A stretch of DNA of 59,312 bases from Chromera velia (lineage: Eukaryota; Sar; Chromeraceae). Under the pieces are notes generated by a model. It did not search any database. It was not told the origin of the DNA and saw only the letters and a program-made list of their open reading frames with translations. The translations under genes were made by a program, and so were the position numbers. The first letter of the stretch is position 1. The number at the start of each line of letters is the position of its first letter. Below are positions 1 through 10,942 of the stretch, piece after piece. The DNA is taken from assembly GCA_018398765.1 (NCBI GenBank), contig JAHBMJ010000025.1, positions 1 to 59,312 of the forward strand, written 5' to 3'.

Positions 1-1490
1 GGGGGGGGGGGGGGGGGGGAAGAGAAGAAGGCGCATTCAAGAAGAATCCCCTTCTTTTCTTTTTCTTTTCTTGTCACTCAGAAGGTAAGAATGAGAGAGA
101 ATATAAAGGTGCAGTCAAGAGAAAACCACCCCACAGGAACCGTGCCTGCCTCGACAGTCTTTTGTCCATCATGCCTTCCAAGAATCCAGAGAAGGCTGTT
201 TTTTTTCCTTTCATTGACTCTTTCTCTCTGTGCTTCTGTGTTTCTCTTCTGTCACTACAAGGGGTGTTGTGGAAGCTAGAGGGTAGAGGAGATGAGGAAG
301 AGGAAGGAAGTAAGCAAAGGGGCACGAGCGTGTGAAAAAAATAAGTGAAGTGATGCACCGACTGCTGTGAACAGCGATCAGATTTGATTAATGTGACAAG
401 GGTTAGAAACAGATCGCGGATTGGGGGGGCCCAGAAGCTTATTAGCAAGGTGTCAGAGACCGTACATGAATCTGGTGCTTATTCCTCACCCTTTCCTTTT
501 TTCTGCCGTCGAAGCTGTGCGGAGAACTAGGCAGAATCTCATGAATTGGAAGGTGAGGAAAGAGAAAGTGGATGAGCAAGTAAAGTGAGAACGCTGAAAG
601 AAGGGAACGAAGGGAACAGAAATGTGGAAAACAGGGGGAGCTGCAAAGTTGCACACTCGTTCACACAGTCCGTCGGGTGGACTGCATCATGCCCTTGAAT
701 TGATGTTCTGACATTCTATTTCGCCTTTCACTATTTCCCCTTCCTCAGACACAAATGTTTAGGGGTCGATCTTCTTGCACCAACGAGCGATGCAGTCTGT
801 ATAGTAGTTGATGGTTGTGTTCTTTCCTCTTCTCTCTTCTCGGCAGGCAGCTGGGGACACCAACTGTTTGGGAAATGATGTGCTGCATGCAATCTCTCTC
901 TCTGCCCTGCCAACCCCCCGCGACCTTCCCTTTTTCTTAATTTCTATCTCCCTCTGTGTTCACTTTCTGCTCCATCGTGACTCCCTTGCACTATGATGGA
1001 CTGATCTATTCAAGGGCCCGATTGGTGAATATAGCAGGTAATAATTTACTGAATGGATTCAATGGACTGCCGCATAAGTCTTTGTACATGCCGCTATACT
1101 GTGCAGTGATCTAGTACCTCTCCCCTTTCTCTTTTTTCTGAGTCTAGCGCCGTGTGTTGCAGTGTTGCGTAGAGTGTATAAAGTGTTCGACACTGTTCGT
1201 AAAAACAGGCCGGACGTGCTAAGATTCCTAGCCTAGGAACAGACCTAAAAATGCGTCTCCCTTAAACTCATTAACAATTGAACTACTTTAATTTTCCTAC
1301 AAAGTAGCTCTCCTGGTATCCATCGAAACAACTGAATCACGTTCGTGTATATCTCTAAGTACATATATGCTTGAGATTTTGTTTTTTATCCTTTCTATAG
1401 GATCTTTTAACTAGTCTTTTAAATTACAAAAAAAAGTTAAAACTTTATTACTAATAAATTATTAGTCTAAAACTCTAGGTCTAGGATAGG
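1..1490. other. Flank with no supported gene
   Basis: The window opens with 19 consecutive G residues, which looks like a scaffold end or sequencing artefact rather than biology. The rest is moderately GC-rich up to about 1150 and then AT-rich to the LINE 3' end. Short open frames exist on both strands, but they are low in complexity (Ser/Leu/Phe-rich or Arg/Glu-rich mirror pairs) and show no domain. I see nothing else in this stretch. Confidence 0.6.
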
Positions 1491-1493
1491 ACT

Positions 1494-3720
1494 AGGGATA
1501 GAATAAGTGATAACTAAGTGATAAGTGATTAGTGGTGCCCTAGAGCACTGTCACCGTTTTGTCTTAGAGAGGTTACCCCCGCAAATGGCAGGGGGGTGTA
1601 CCGCATCGCTGAGGCTCAGACCACACCCCGTGGCCCGCCTGGTTTCCCAGGCCGCTAACAAATAACAATCTGTCTATGTTTTACATGCTTTAGTCTATGG
1701 GCTGCTCAGAAGGGACTGCTCCAAAAATCGATCCAATGACACAGAATGAAAGGACACTTTGGCTTTGTGCATGCCCTCTCTCCATTCTTCTCTCAGCGAT
1801 TTCTCCTTCTCCCTCCCTCAGCTGTCTTCCTGCTTCCATTGCTTCCAGGATGGTCTTGTATTCTTCTTTTATTCTTTCCGTTCCTCCCTTTCTTTTTGTG
1901 ATCACTCCGTGTCTCTAGGCCAGCATTGTTTCATCTAATGAGCTTCCAGGTGCGTACCTTCCTGGGCTTTCCTTGAACATTCTTCTTCTGAACGCCGCCC
2001 TCCCCAGAAACTCATCCACCGCACTATACCCTTCGTTTATCAAGAATTTGAACAGAGCCTCAGCGTGCAGTTTCCTCTTTGTCCTTCTCTCTTCTCTCTG
2101 CAAACTTCTTTTGCTCTCTTTTCTCTGCCCTCGTTCCAGTCTGCTCCTAATATTCTATATATGTCCGCTCTTTCTCTATCATAAATTGGACACTCAGTTA
2201 GCATATGGATCTCGTCCTCCAACACCTCTGTTTTCATCTATCCTTTGCAAAAAGGGCAGAGTCTCTCTTCTAACGGCATTCTCTGCCCTCCTCTTTCTGG
2301 AACTTTTCTCTTTGTTCCCGCTAACGTCCTGTCTTCTACTCTGCAGGCTGCTCTCCTTCTGTGTTCTCCTCTTGGTGCTACCCTTCCATAACAAAAGGGC
2401 ACCCGTCCCAGTTTTTCTTCCCCTCTTCAGTTTATCATCCACTCCTCCTCTCAAGCAATGAATGATAGCCTGCCCAATCGCCTCCTTCCTCTTTTTTTTC
2501 AGTGCCTTTCTTGCCCAATGACATCTGATCGTCCTCTCTGCCACTTCAATGTCAATTGGAAACATCCCCGCCTCCATCAATGTAGTGTCTACGCTTTCTG
2601 TCTTCCTTAGCCCCAAGACCCACCTCACAAAGCATCTTTATTTTTTGTCGAATTCTGCACAGGCCCTATCTGTACATGGGTGTATCTTGCATCAATACAT
2701 TTATACTGCACGCACCGTCTGATTAAACAAATGAAAACATTCGGTAGGCGACACGGCTAGCTCTCTGGCTAACTTTCCTATCAATCTTTGCATGCATCTC
2801 TCTGCTCTCACTGCTCTGTCTACCATCATTATATCGACGTCGCAGTTTGAGGGAAGAACTAAACCTAAAAATGGTCGTGCTTTCTCTTCTTTCAGTACGG
2901 TAACCATGCTGCCTATTCTGATCTTTTCTGTCTGCCTTTGCCTTCCAAACCTCAGTACTCTCGATTTATCAAAAAAGAGGAGACGGAGCGGCTCTGCGTA
3001 CTTCCTTAATCCCTCCAGCAGTTTGTTCAATTCTCTGTCTGTTGCATCGAGCAAAGTCGTATCGTCTGCAAATAATACGGAGAAAAAATCCATCCACCTC
3101 CCATCCTCTCCAACAGGTACTTTCGGTCTTTCTCCCTGTTCTCCTATTCTCCTTCTCCCAGCCCTCCCTTCCTTTCTTACTCTCTCTGACAGGTCGTGCA
3201 CGTATCCTTTGAAAAAAGTGGGCCCACTGGACCCCCTTTGTTTTATCCCTATCTGCTCTGGATACCACTTTCCTGTCTCTTTCACTCTTGCTCTTACTTT
3301 CTCAAGCGATGCCAGGGCCCATCGGATTAACTCCTCTGAAACCCTTGCCTCTTTTAGTTGCTGCTCAAGCTTGCTATACCTGACTTCGTCAAAAGTTCGA
3401 GTAAAATCAACGAGGGCCACAATCACAGAGAGATGGTGGGCAATCACAAACAAAAGAAGAAAGATGGCATCGCATGTTCCTGCTTTCTTTCTATATATAA
3501 ACTGCCATAGGTTCTGCCTTGCTTCTCTATCTACATTATTGCCAGTGCCGAGAATCGTGTCCCCTCATTTTGCGTCTGCACATGCAAGGTGCACGTTTCT
3601 CCATCCCCCTATTACTGCCTGTGACTTACCAGGCTTCGCCAATGCCATCACCGGTAAATCATTCCATCCCTCTGGCCACCACGCATAATCATTTATCATT
3701 TATGTTCTGGCTGCCCCTCA
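1494..3720 (-). mobile_element. 5'-truncated LINE (non-LTR retrotransposon), RT plus C-terminal zinc knuckle
   Basis: On the minus strand the longest piece (3453-2701) is a reverse transcriptase of the LINE class. It has motif A as VALVDFTRTFDEV, a motif-B-like GSSGPTFFKGY and the catalytic FADDTTLLD. RT-like sequence extends in other frames up to about 3700. Further 3' (about 2280-2190) lies a CPFC...HMLTEC zinc knuckle, typical of LINE C-termini, here interrupted by an in-frame stop. The last coding block (to about 1740) is a basic Arg/Glu-rich tail. The element ends in a short tandem of the heptamer ATCACTT (minus strand, about 1538-1500), a microsatellite-type LINE tail instead of poly(A). 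No apurinic-type endonuclease or ORF1 is present, so the copy is 5'-truncated and disrupted by several stops and frame changes. The same family recurs at 26253. Confidence 0.85.
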
Positions 3721-5441
3721 GAAATTTTGAGTAAGAATCTAGCTGAGATCCACTGCCGGGCGCTGTTACTAGGCCTAGAGTAGGCCGTTACTAGTTTATT
3801 TTAATAGAGTTCAACTTATTTTACAGCGAATCTACGCTTCATTAAACTAGTCATTAAAAAATACATTATCTGCTACAAATTTACAAAAACACACTGGCAC
3901 CTAGAAACACACTCTAATAATTTCATACAAATTCAAGCTAGCGAGCTTGGCTAAAAACCTTATATAATTGTTATAAAAATTAATATAGCCCCAATTATGG
4001 GACATCAAGAACAAACTTCAATAAAGAAGACTAGAAAGAAGATCTAGAAGAAGATACACCTACACTGTCATACTTAAAGACAGAGATCTATAGACACAGA
4101 TATATAACTATTGGGCTCGTACTCTACTAACTCTAACTCATACTATCATCTAAGTTGAAGGTTTTATTATGACTTCTATACTCGTAGTCTGGGGTATGAT
4201 ATAATGTGTACACACTGGCATATAAACTTGAAACCTTTTTGAATCTTTGCCCTCAAAGAATTCATACATGGTACTTTGAAGGTGGGACAAGTGGTGCAAG
4301 CGCATGCAGTAGCAACTGTGCAACATTTCAGTGACTTTGAAGCTAGCTTTGAAGCCGCGGGCCCCACGGCTTGCTCTAGTTCACTTGGGAAGTTTACGCA
4401 AAACGTGGAGCAACTTCCACGGGGAAAGTCTACTAGTCGTACTCAAGATCCATACAATGAAGACCGCAACTCAATGAGGCCCTCCCATGGACACAAATGC
4501 AGAAACAACGTGATCGGACACACAAATGGCGAAGCAAGAGTTGCTTTTGAGTGCACAGCTCTCAACCATGACAGAGCATTTGGCGCAGCTGTGGAAAAGA
4601 TGTATGGATTTAACGATGAATCCCGCAGGTGAAGAATCAAGTGAACAGTCCAAAGACCAGTACCGTCAAGAGCACCCGCCTCAACTCAACTGGCATATAG
4701 ATGAAGTCTCGCTCGCTCACGACCGTGAAGGAATGAAGGGCACAACATGTATGTACAGATCGACAATCATTTTTCATGAAGAGGGTCTAAATGCACTTAA
4801 TGCGATGGACTAGGAAACGAACTACACGAAGGAGCTCTGACATGGTTGCAAACAGTCGATCGCGAACGTGAAGGAACTAAATAGAATCTTCTGCATGTGA
4901 CGAGAGAGAGAGCGCGGCGAGAGTTCCCGTCTCCCCATTCCCCCCCTCAGACGAGCCAGACTCTCCCCTTTCTTCTTCTCTTCCTTCTTTCCGTCTCTCT
5001 TTTTTTCGAAGGACGTACAATTCTCTGCTACTTCTCTACTACCCCTCCACCACAGCAAAATAAGAAAACAAGGAGAACACACAAAATAAACAAGAAGAAA
5101 GTCGCAGTGCCGCCACGGACACACAGGGGGCGACCCCAAAACTTTGCGCCCCTCTTTTTTTTTCCTTCCCTCCAAACGCACCAACCAAGAGGCAGGCGGA
5201 CACGCTCAAATAAGTGACACGCTTCATGGGCCACGGGCTCATCATTCATTCTTTCTTTCTTCTCCAGCTTGTCTCTCATTCAATCATTCAAATGCTGAAA
5301 TCTTCCTGGAGGCCTTTCCCTCGGGACCCTCTGATTTCGAGAATCCTTCGGGAAAGCTCCGAGACCTGCGTCACTCCCTGAAGAGACTCAGCCTCTTTTC
5401 TCACTCATTCACTCACTCATTCAACAATAAAAGGAGAAGGC
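3721..5441. other. Intergenic region with unassigned short ORFs
   Basis: The part from 3750 to 4170 is AT-rich and has no coding signal. Two open frames on the plus strand overlap in different frames (4276-4632 and 4526-4813, the latter 95 residues from an ATG). I recognise no domain in either, and neither has clear splice partners. From 4900 to 5440 the sequence is CT/GA-rich and forms the 3' flank of the secreted-protein gene. About 60 bases next to that gene's stop codon are conserved with the other gene copy, so they are probably its 3' UTR. Confidence 0.5.
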
Positions 5442-7081
5442 TTATTCGTCCTTCTCGCTCTTGGTGAAATCCTCCTTGTCAACCTGGTAGTCCTCCTTCT
5501 CAGGGATGTCCTCCTTGTCAACAGCGTAGTCCTCCTTATCAACCTGGAAGTCCTTCAAGTCGAAGTCGAACTTGAAAAGATTCTCGTACCCCTGGGTGTG
5601 CTCGAGGTCCTTGCTGAGATCGTAGTTGAAGATTCCGCTCAGGTCGAACATGCCATACCCCTTCTCTCCCTTGGTCTTGTTCTTGTCCTCAGGAGTGGGA
5701 GGTCCGTTAGGGTGCACAACGATGGTCTCGGTCTCGTAGTCCTTGGTCTTCGGGTTGAACTGACCATCAGTCACGCACGCGCAGAGACGAACGGCACTGG
5801 GATTGAAAGAGGGGTCAATGGTGGAGAAGCAGTCAATGTTCTGGGAGAAGAACTCTTCGGTCTTGGCAAAGCACACTTCGGATTCGCCGGTGGGAACAAT
5901 GAAGGGGGTGGAGTTGACGAACATGCTGGCTTCAACGTCAATATCGTTGGGGATATTCTCGAAATTGCCGCACTCGTCGTTGGTAAGAATCTCCAAGCCA
6001 GTGTTGTTGTTGGCCCTGGCACCAGCGTCATTGAATTCTTCCTCAGTGATGATCTTTGCAAGAGCAGCCTTGCTGCAGAACTTGGCTCCCTTCTTCTCCA
6101 TGTCCATGGAGATTGCGAACTCTCTGCAGGTGTCAGAGCAGTTCTCCTCGGGGTCGGCCCACACCCAGCAGACACCGTCAGAAGTGGGAGAGTTACAGAG
6201 CTTCTTGACTGCACGTTGAAGCAATGGAAGAGAATATGTGCACACAGAAGGATGGAGTGTGGAGGTGGAGGGAAAGAGAGAAGGAGACAGGGGCAGAAGC
6301 GAGGGCGAGGAGGAGAGGGAGATCTGTAAAGGGTGGATTGTCGTGGAGCTTTGAACGGACAAGAGTTGCAGACCGCAAATCACGGAGAGACGAGGGCATC
6401 CTGTCATGCAGACGTGTGAGACCTCTTTAGTTCTAGAGATGGTGAGGGAAAGAAGGAATGGAAGCGGCAAGAGAAAACAGCACACTCAGACATCGAAGTC
6501 GGGAAGAAGGTCAGACACTTGGTAACACGGATTGTTGCGGCAACACGTTCCTGATGAATGCTCTGACAGAGAGCGAGAATCCAAGTTCAAGAAGTGGCGA
6601 AAGAGGGAAAACAGAGGGAAGTAGAGAAGGAACGAAGATGTGGGCAGCAACTAACAGAAGAGACTTACAGGGCTCCTCGTTCTCCTTGATGTTCAATGTG
6701 GGGTTGGGGACGAAGAGTCTGTTTCCCTTTCCGTCAGACTTGAAGATCTGAATGTCAGGAATCTCAATGGGGTCCTTCTTCCTGTAATCAATCACATGTG
6801 GCAGTAGAAAGAATGGAAATACGGCTGACAGAAGGACCGAGGAAAGCCAACCGAAAAATCGGATCGGAAACCAAGTGTTGTTTGAGATGCAACACTGACC
6901 AGAGTTTGTCGAAGATGTTGGGCTTCACGGGGCCAGAGGAGGGGAAGGGTCTGTCCTCAGGCTCCTGGAAGCAGTCGACCTCTCCCTTAGGGCACTTCTT
7001 TCCGTTCTTGTCGACTCCGTACTCAGTGTCGGTGTTTGCGAGCACAGCTGTTGCTCCGACGGCGAACAGAAGAGACTTCAT
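5442..7081 (-). CDS. Secreted Cys-rich protein, copy 1 (353 aa, 3 exons)
   Basis: Exons on the minus strand are 7081-6900, 6781-6669 and 6208-5442. Introns of 118 and 460 nt begin GTCAGT and GTAAGT and end in AG, and the joined frame is open for 353 codons. Residues 1-15 (MKSLLFAVGATAVLA) form a short signal peptide. The mature protein is rich in Cys, including paired cysteines in CSDTC and a closing LCAC, which suggests a disulphide-bonded extracellular or wall-associated domain. The C-terminus is acidic, with repeats of the type VDKEDY, and ends EKDE, which is not an ER-retention KDEL. Codons end mostly in C or G (AAG, TTC, GAC), which suggests high expression. I do not recognise the family. 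It differs from the inverted copy at 23488 by only two residues (Ile/Thr and Ala/Thr in exon 3). The start shown is the only Met preceding the signal peptide. Confidence 0.88.
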
Positions 7082-7679
7082 GGCGTGTGAGTGCTAAATC
7101 ACAGGTGATTCAGTTGAGAACGGTGCGTCAGGAAAAAGCGTGGAGTTTTCAAAGATCTCCTTGGCTAAAACGTATCTTTTGTGCGGGTGAGAACAATGGT
7201 GTGCGGTACTAGCTGGAGGTACGTACGTGTGTAGACGCGCGAGGTGAGCGTCTTTGGAAGCTGAAACACGGATTTTCTTAATTGTAAAGAGGATCGATAT
7301 TCGGCTGCGATCTCAAAAAATCGGCTTTTCGCGCCGGTCACCCGGGGGGACTCACCCCTGACAACGCCAGCAGGCGATCGATTGCATAACAGCTTCGATC
7401 ATGCCCTGTCATCATTCGGCAACGTGCATGCAGTCGCATTGCATGGCAACGCGTATCTTTAGTGCATGCGTGCGCAGGCGCCGCAGGGGTGCGACGGTAC
7501 CGCATGCATATGCGCATGCAAGTGTATGGTATATAGCGGTCCAAGATGGTCCCTGCATGTGAGCGGAAGCACTACAATCCACGCCTCTCTTTGGCTCTGT
7601 CGGTGCGGAATTTCGGTCTTCCCTACAGCTGCATGTACCCCTGCAGGACTTCCAACGTAATTCATCCAAGGTGTCCCTG
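7082..7679. promoter_or_regulatory. Divergent intergenic region between secreted protein and HAD phosphatase
   Basis: This 598-bp gap separates the start codons of two divergent genes, so it must hold both promoters and 5' leaders. It is dense in GCATGC and TGCATGC sites (about 7425-7530), with several overlapping alternations of GCATG and CATGC. TGCATGCA is a known ApiAP2 transcription-factor site in apicomplexans; its use here is inference. I saw no clear TATA box. The sequence just upstream of the secreted-protein ATG is unlike that of the second gene copy, so the promoters of the two copies differ. Confidence 0.5.
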
Positions 7680-10058
7680 ATGTCCTTTGTCTGTCTCCTT
7701 CTTTCAACGCTAATTGCTGTTTTCTTCGCAGGCAGCAGTTGTGATGCCTTCTCAATCCGCACTCCGCAGAGTCCCGCCGTTCAAATACAGAGACGGAGGC
7801 AGAGTCTCACGATGAGCCAAGAAGGACCCGCACGACAGCTGTGCTCAGTCATATGGGATGTTGATGGGACACTCTCTGACAGCTTTAGGTTCGTGCTGTA
7901 GAGAGAAAAGGACACCCACATTTATCTCCGCGCCGTCTACGTACGCACTCAACTCGGAAACAGGGCTGCAAAAAACACCTGAAGACAGATTTCTTAACGA
8001 TTAGTACACTGTCACAGGTTCAAACCTCTTCCTCCGCGCCAACCCGTGCTCCTCGTACGTCTTTCTGCATGCAGACTTGGCTATGATGCCACGACGACGG
8101 TGCTGGGCCGCGCCGTCTCTGAGGAGGAGTATCATTATGGTTCGTTAGTCAGTCAGGCAGTCAGTCAGTCCGTCCGTCCGTCCTTCCGTCGGTCAATCAG
8201 TCAGTCAGTCCGTCCGTCCGTCCGTCCTTCCGTCGGTCAATCAGTCAGTTAGTCAGTCAGTCAGTCAGGCAGTCAGTCAGTCAGTCAATCAGTCAGTCCG
8301 TCCGTCAGTCAGTCAGGCAGTCAGGCAGTCAGTCAGTCCGTCCGCCCGTCCGTCCGTCCGTCCGTCCTTCCGTCGGTCAATCAGTCAGTCAGTCAGGCAG
8401 TCAGTCAGTCAATCAGTCAGTCCGTCAGTCAGTCAGTCGGTCAGTCAGGCAGTCAATCAGTCAGTCAGTCAGTCAGTCCTTCCCTCCGTCCGTCCGTCCG
8501 TCCTTCCGTCGGTCAGTCAGTCAGTCCGCCCGTCCGTCCGTCAGTCAGTCAGGCAGTCAGTCAATCAGTCAGTCCGGTCAGTCAGGCAGTCGGTCAGTCA
8601 GGCAGTCAGTCAATAAGTCAGTCCGTCCGTCCGTCCGTCAGTCAGTCAGTCAGTCAGTCAATCAGTCAGTGGAGCGATGCCATGATCATGCCACGCCGCA
8701 ACTTGCACCCATACACACACACGTAGACACTTCAATCCCATCACCCCTCCCAGGGCATCGGGACCTGACTGAGGGGAAGAGATTACTGCGTGCATAGATC
8801 GATCGAAGGGAGGGAGTGTCGGCTTAGCCTTCCCGTGCCGCAGCATCGCTTTCGGAGTGGGAAGAAAGACTCTGTTTCTTTCAAGAGAATGTGCCTCTTC
8901 TCTTCTCTTCTCTTCCACGCTGAACCTATCCTTCTATTTGACCAGAGAGGGAGACCCTCTGTGTGTCCGTTGATTCGTTGAATCAGAGATTTAATTATCT
9001 GTCTGCGTTCGCTCCCTCCTCCTTTCGTCCGTTCACATGCCTTGCCACTTCCCAACCCGTATAAAGCGACTTGCTAAAGACCACTGCGACGAATATGCCG
9101 GTCCTTCTTACCGATTCCCCCCACACACATCGATGTCCAACGAAATGCATCCATGCATGCATGCATGCAGGCACTCGGTACACGACCCCGGAGCGTCTAT
9201 CGAGGCACCAGGGCCTGGACCCCGAGAAGGACGGAAAAGAGTTTTGGGAAGTGGGGAACGAATTGGGCAGAAAATTTGATGAGTCAGTTGATAGCAGCAT
9301 CACAGAATGAGCGATGAGCTGGAAAAAGAAGCTGCACAGGAATTGCGTCACTTGGGAGGTCCACGTCTGTTTGGCCATGTCAAAGCAGATTGCCGGGAGC
9401 TTAGGTGGCCTGCATGTTCCCGTGCTTTAATTTGTGTGGATGTTTATATGTGCAGGCTGTACATTTCTCTGGTGACCATGGAGACTGCGGGGTTCTTCCC
9501 TCTCTTGAGGGATGTTGTGGAGGAGCTGGGGGACAGAGGGATACTGCAGGGGGCTCTGACAAACGCTGCGGTGCTGTATGCAGAGGCGGTCTTGAAGTGC
9601 AATGGAGTCAGACCACTGTTTCGGTCAGCAAGGGCGGGTGGGGAATGTTTTGAATCGTGATTTGGTAGGGCCCCTTTCATGTTCTTTGGTCTTCTGTGTG
9701 CGATCGTCCGTGTTTTCCGTTTTGTGTTGATTGTAGAAAAGGAAGAAGAGGAAAAGAAGTCATTGTCTGTCTGGGAAGAAAAAAGGGAAAGTCCGCCAAA
9801 GAAACACGGTGTCAGCAGCTAATACACACTTCTTCCAATACTTGGTCCTTGTCTGTCCTTCTTGACGTTTTGTTGGGCACGGTCGACGATTGACTTCTAA
9901 TCATGTGGTCACAATTTTGTGTTGTTGGATGATGCTGTATGTATACAGGTCTGTTCAGGGAGCAGACACAGTGCCGAAACCCAAACCGCAACCGGATGGG
10001 CTTTTTCAGGTGAGTCGTTCTGTTTCCTTTTCTGTCCGTCTGCTTCTTTCTTTCTTCC

Positions 10059-10123
<65 letters not shown>

Positions 10124-10124
10124 C

Positions 10125-10164
<40 letters not shown>

Positions 10165-10200
10165 TTTTTCTTTCTTTCTTTCTTTTTTTCTTTCTTTTTT

Positions 10201-10231
<31 letters not shown>

Positions 10232-10312
10232 GTCTTTCTTTCTGTCTTTCTTTCTGTCTTTCTTTCTCTCTTTCTTTCTTTTTTTCTTTCGTTCGTTCGT
10301 TCGTTCGTTCGC

Positions 10313-10344
<32 letters not shown>

Positions 10345-10942
10345 TCCTTGTTTGTTTCCTGTCCCTCACTTCCTCTTTTTTTTGTTTCTTGCTTGCTTGG
10401 TTTGTTTCTTTATTTTGTCTCGATGTTTATTTGTTGTGTAAACCGTCCGATATTTCTCCACCGTGAGTTGTTTTCAGGTTCGTGTTCTTTTCAGTCCATC
10501 CCCACATGCAGTGCTGTCAGGTCGAAAACACACAGGTCTCAAGCATGCGGTTGCTGTCCATGCTTTTTGTGCTGGCCGGTCTATGCGTGAGTGCCCGCTG
10601 CCCGCGTCTTTGTTAGAGAGGGGAAAGGCCGCATCGGAAAAACTATTCTGATCTGCATGCATGCATTTGTGGATGTTTATCCACAAGCAGGTGTGCAAGG
10701 AGCTGGGTATGGATCCGCTTTCGTGTGTTTATGTTGGAGATTCTCCGAGTGATGGGGATGCCTCGAGGGCGGCAGGGCTTTTCTCTGTCGGGGTCTTGTG
10801 GGGCAGTCACAAGAGGGAAACGCTGGAAGGAAAGTTTGACGTCATTGTAGAAAGTCCAGAAGACCTCAGAGAAGTCTTGAGCAAGATTGTGAAGGGAGAA
10901 AACCAAGGTGAGAAGGAGAATAGAACGCTAGCGGGAAGCTAG
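7680..10942 (+). CDS. HAD-superfamily phosphatase, phosphoglycolate-phosphatase-like, probable plastid targeting (288 aa, 6 exons)
   Basis: Exons are 7680-7888, 8075-8139, 9171-9282, 9456-9623, 9949-10009 and 10691-10942; all phases agree and give 288 residues. The four HAD motifs are intact. Motif I is VIWDVDGTL with nucleophile Asp60 and acid/base Asp62. Motif II is LTN (Thr164, Asn165). Motif III is KPKPQPDGL with Lys197. Motif IV is YVGDSPSDGD (Asp222, Asp226). A cap domain lies between motifs I and II. Such enzymes hydrolyse small phosphate esters, typically 2-phosphoglycolate from photorespiration. Residues 1-23 are hydrophobic like a signal peptide, followed by Ala-Phe and a Ser/Arg/Gln-rich stretch to about residue 53. 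This matches the bipartite leader of complex-plastid proteins. The first ATG is at 7680; an upstream in-frame GTG is not used. Exact substrate is inferred. Confidence 0.87.
8140..8692 (+). repeat. Tetranucleotide array (GTCA/GTCC) in HAD intron 2
   Basis: More than 500 bp of the 1,031-nt intron 2 is built from the 4-mers GTCA and GTCC with GGCA, GTCG and TTCC variants. The array is not uniform. A block of GTCC repeats, then TTCC, then GTCGGTCAATCA recurs several times (near 8175, 8215, 8360 and 8500), which indicates duplication of multi-unit segments on top of slippage. No coding function is likely: the frames it opens are Ser/Gln/Val repeats. Confidence 0.9.
10034..10346 (+). repeat. Pyrimidine microsatellite (TTTC/TGTC) in HAD intron 5
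   Basis: A run of CTTT units is bounded by CTGT units on the left and contains scattered CTGT, CGTT and T-rich variants. It lies in the 681-nt intron 5 just after its GTGAGT donor. The sense strand is almost pure pyrimidine. The long Lys/Arg-rich and Phe/Ser/Leu-rich frames it generates on the two strands are artefacts. The same two motifs, in the same orientation relative to transcription, fill the intron of the PHD-finger gene at 51064. Confidence 0.92.

Noticed and set aside
1-19. A 19-base G run as a possible telomere or G-quadruplex
   Set aside because: It is a pure homopolymer at the very edge with no telomere unit, most likely an end artefact.
2792-3688. A 298-codon plus-strand frame
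   Set aside because: It is antisense to the LINE reverse transcriptase, whose FADD motif and conserved order are on the minus strand.
4276-4813. Possible small gene in overlapping frames
   Set aside because: Neither frame has a recognisable domain or supported splicing, and the two overlap in different phases; left as unassigned.
5598-6329. Long open frame (243 codons) antisense to the secreted-protein gene, mirrored at 24242-24973
   Set aside because: It is a shadow of the strongly codon-biased sense exon. The product is Val/Leu/Gly-rich without a domain, and the sense gene has consistent splice sites and duplicated structure.
8140-8692. Regularly spaced short repeats resembling a CRISPR array
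   Set aside because: Units are 4-bp slippage repeats without unique spacers, inside a eukaryotic spliceosomal intron.
9812-10590. Lys/Arg/Glu-rich and Phe/Leu/Ser-rich frames across the HAD intron
   Set aside because: They are translations of the TTTC/TGTC microsatellite and have no independent coding signal.
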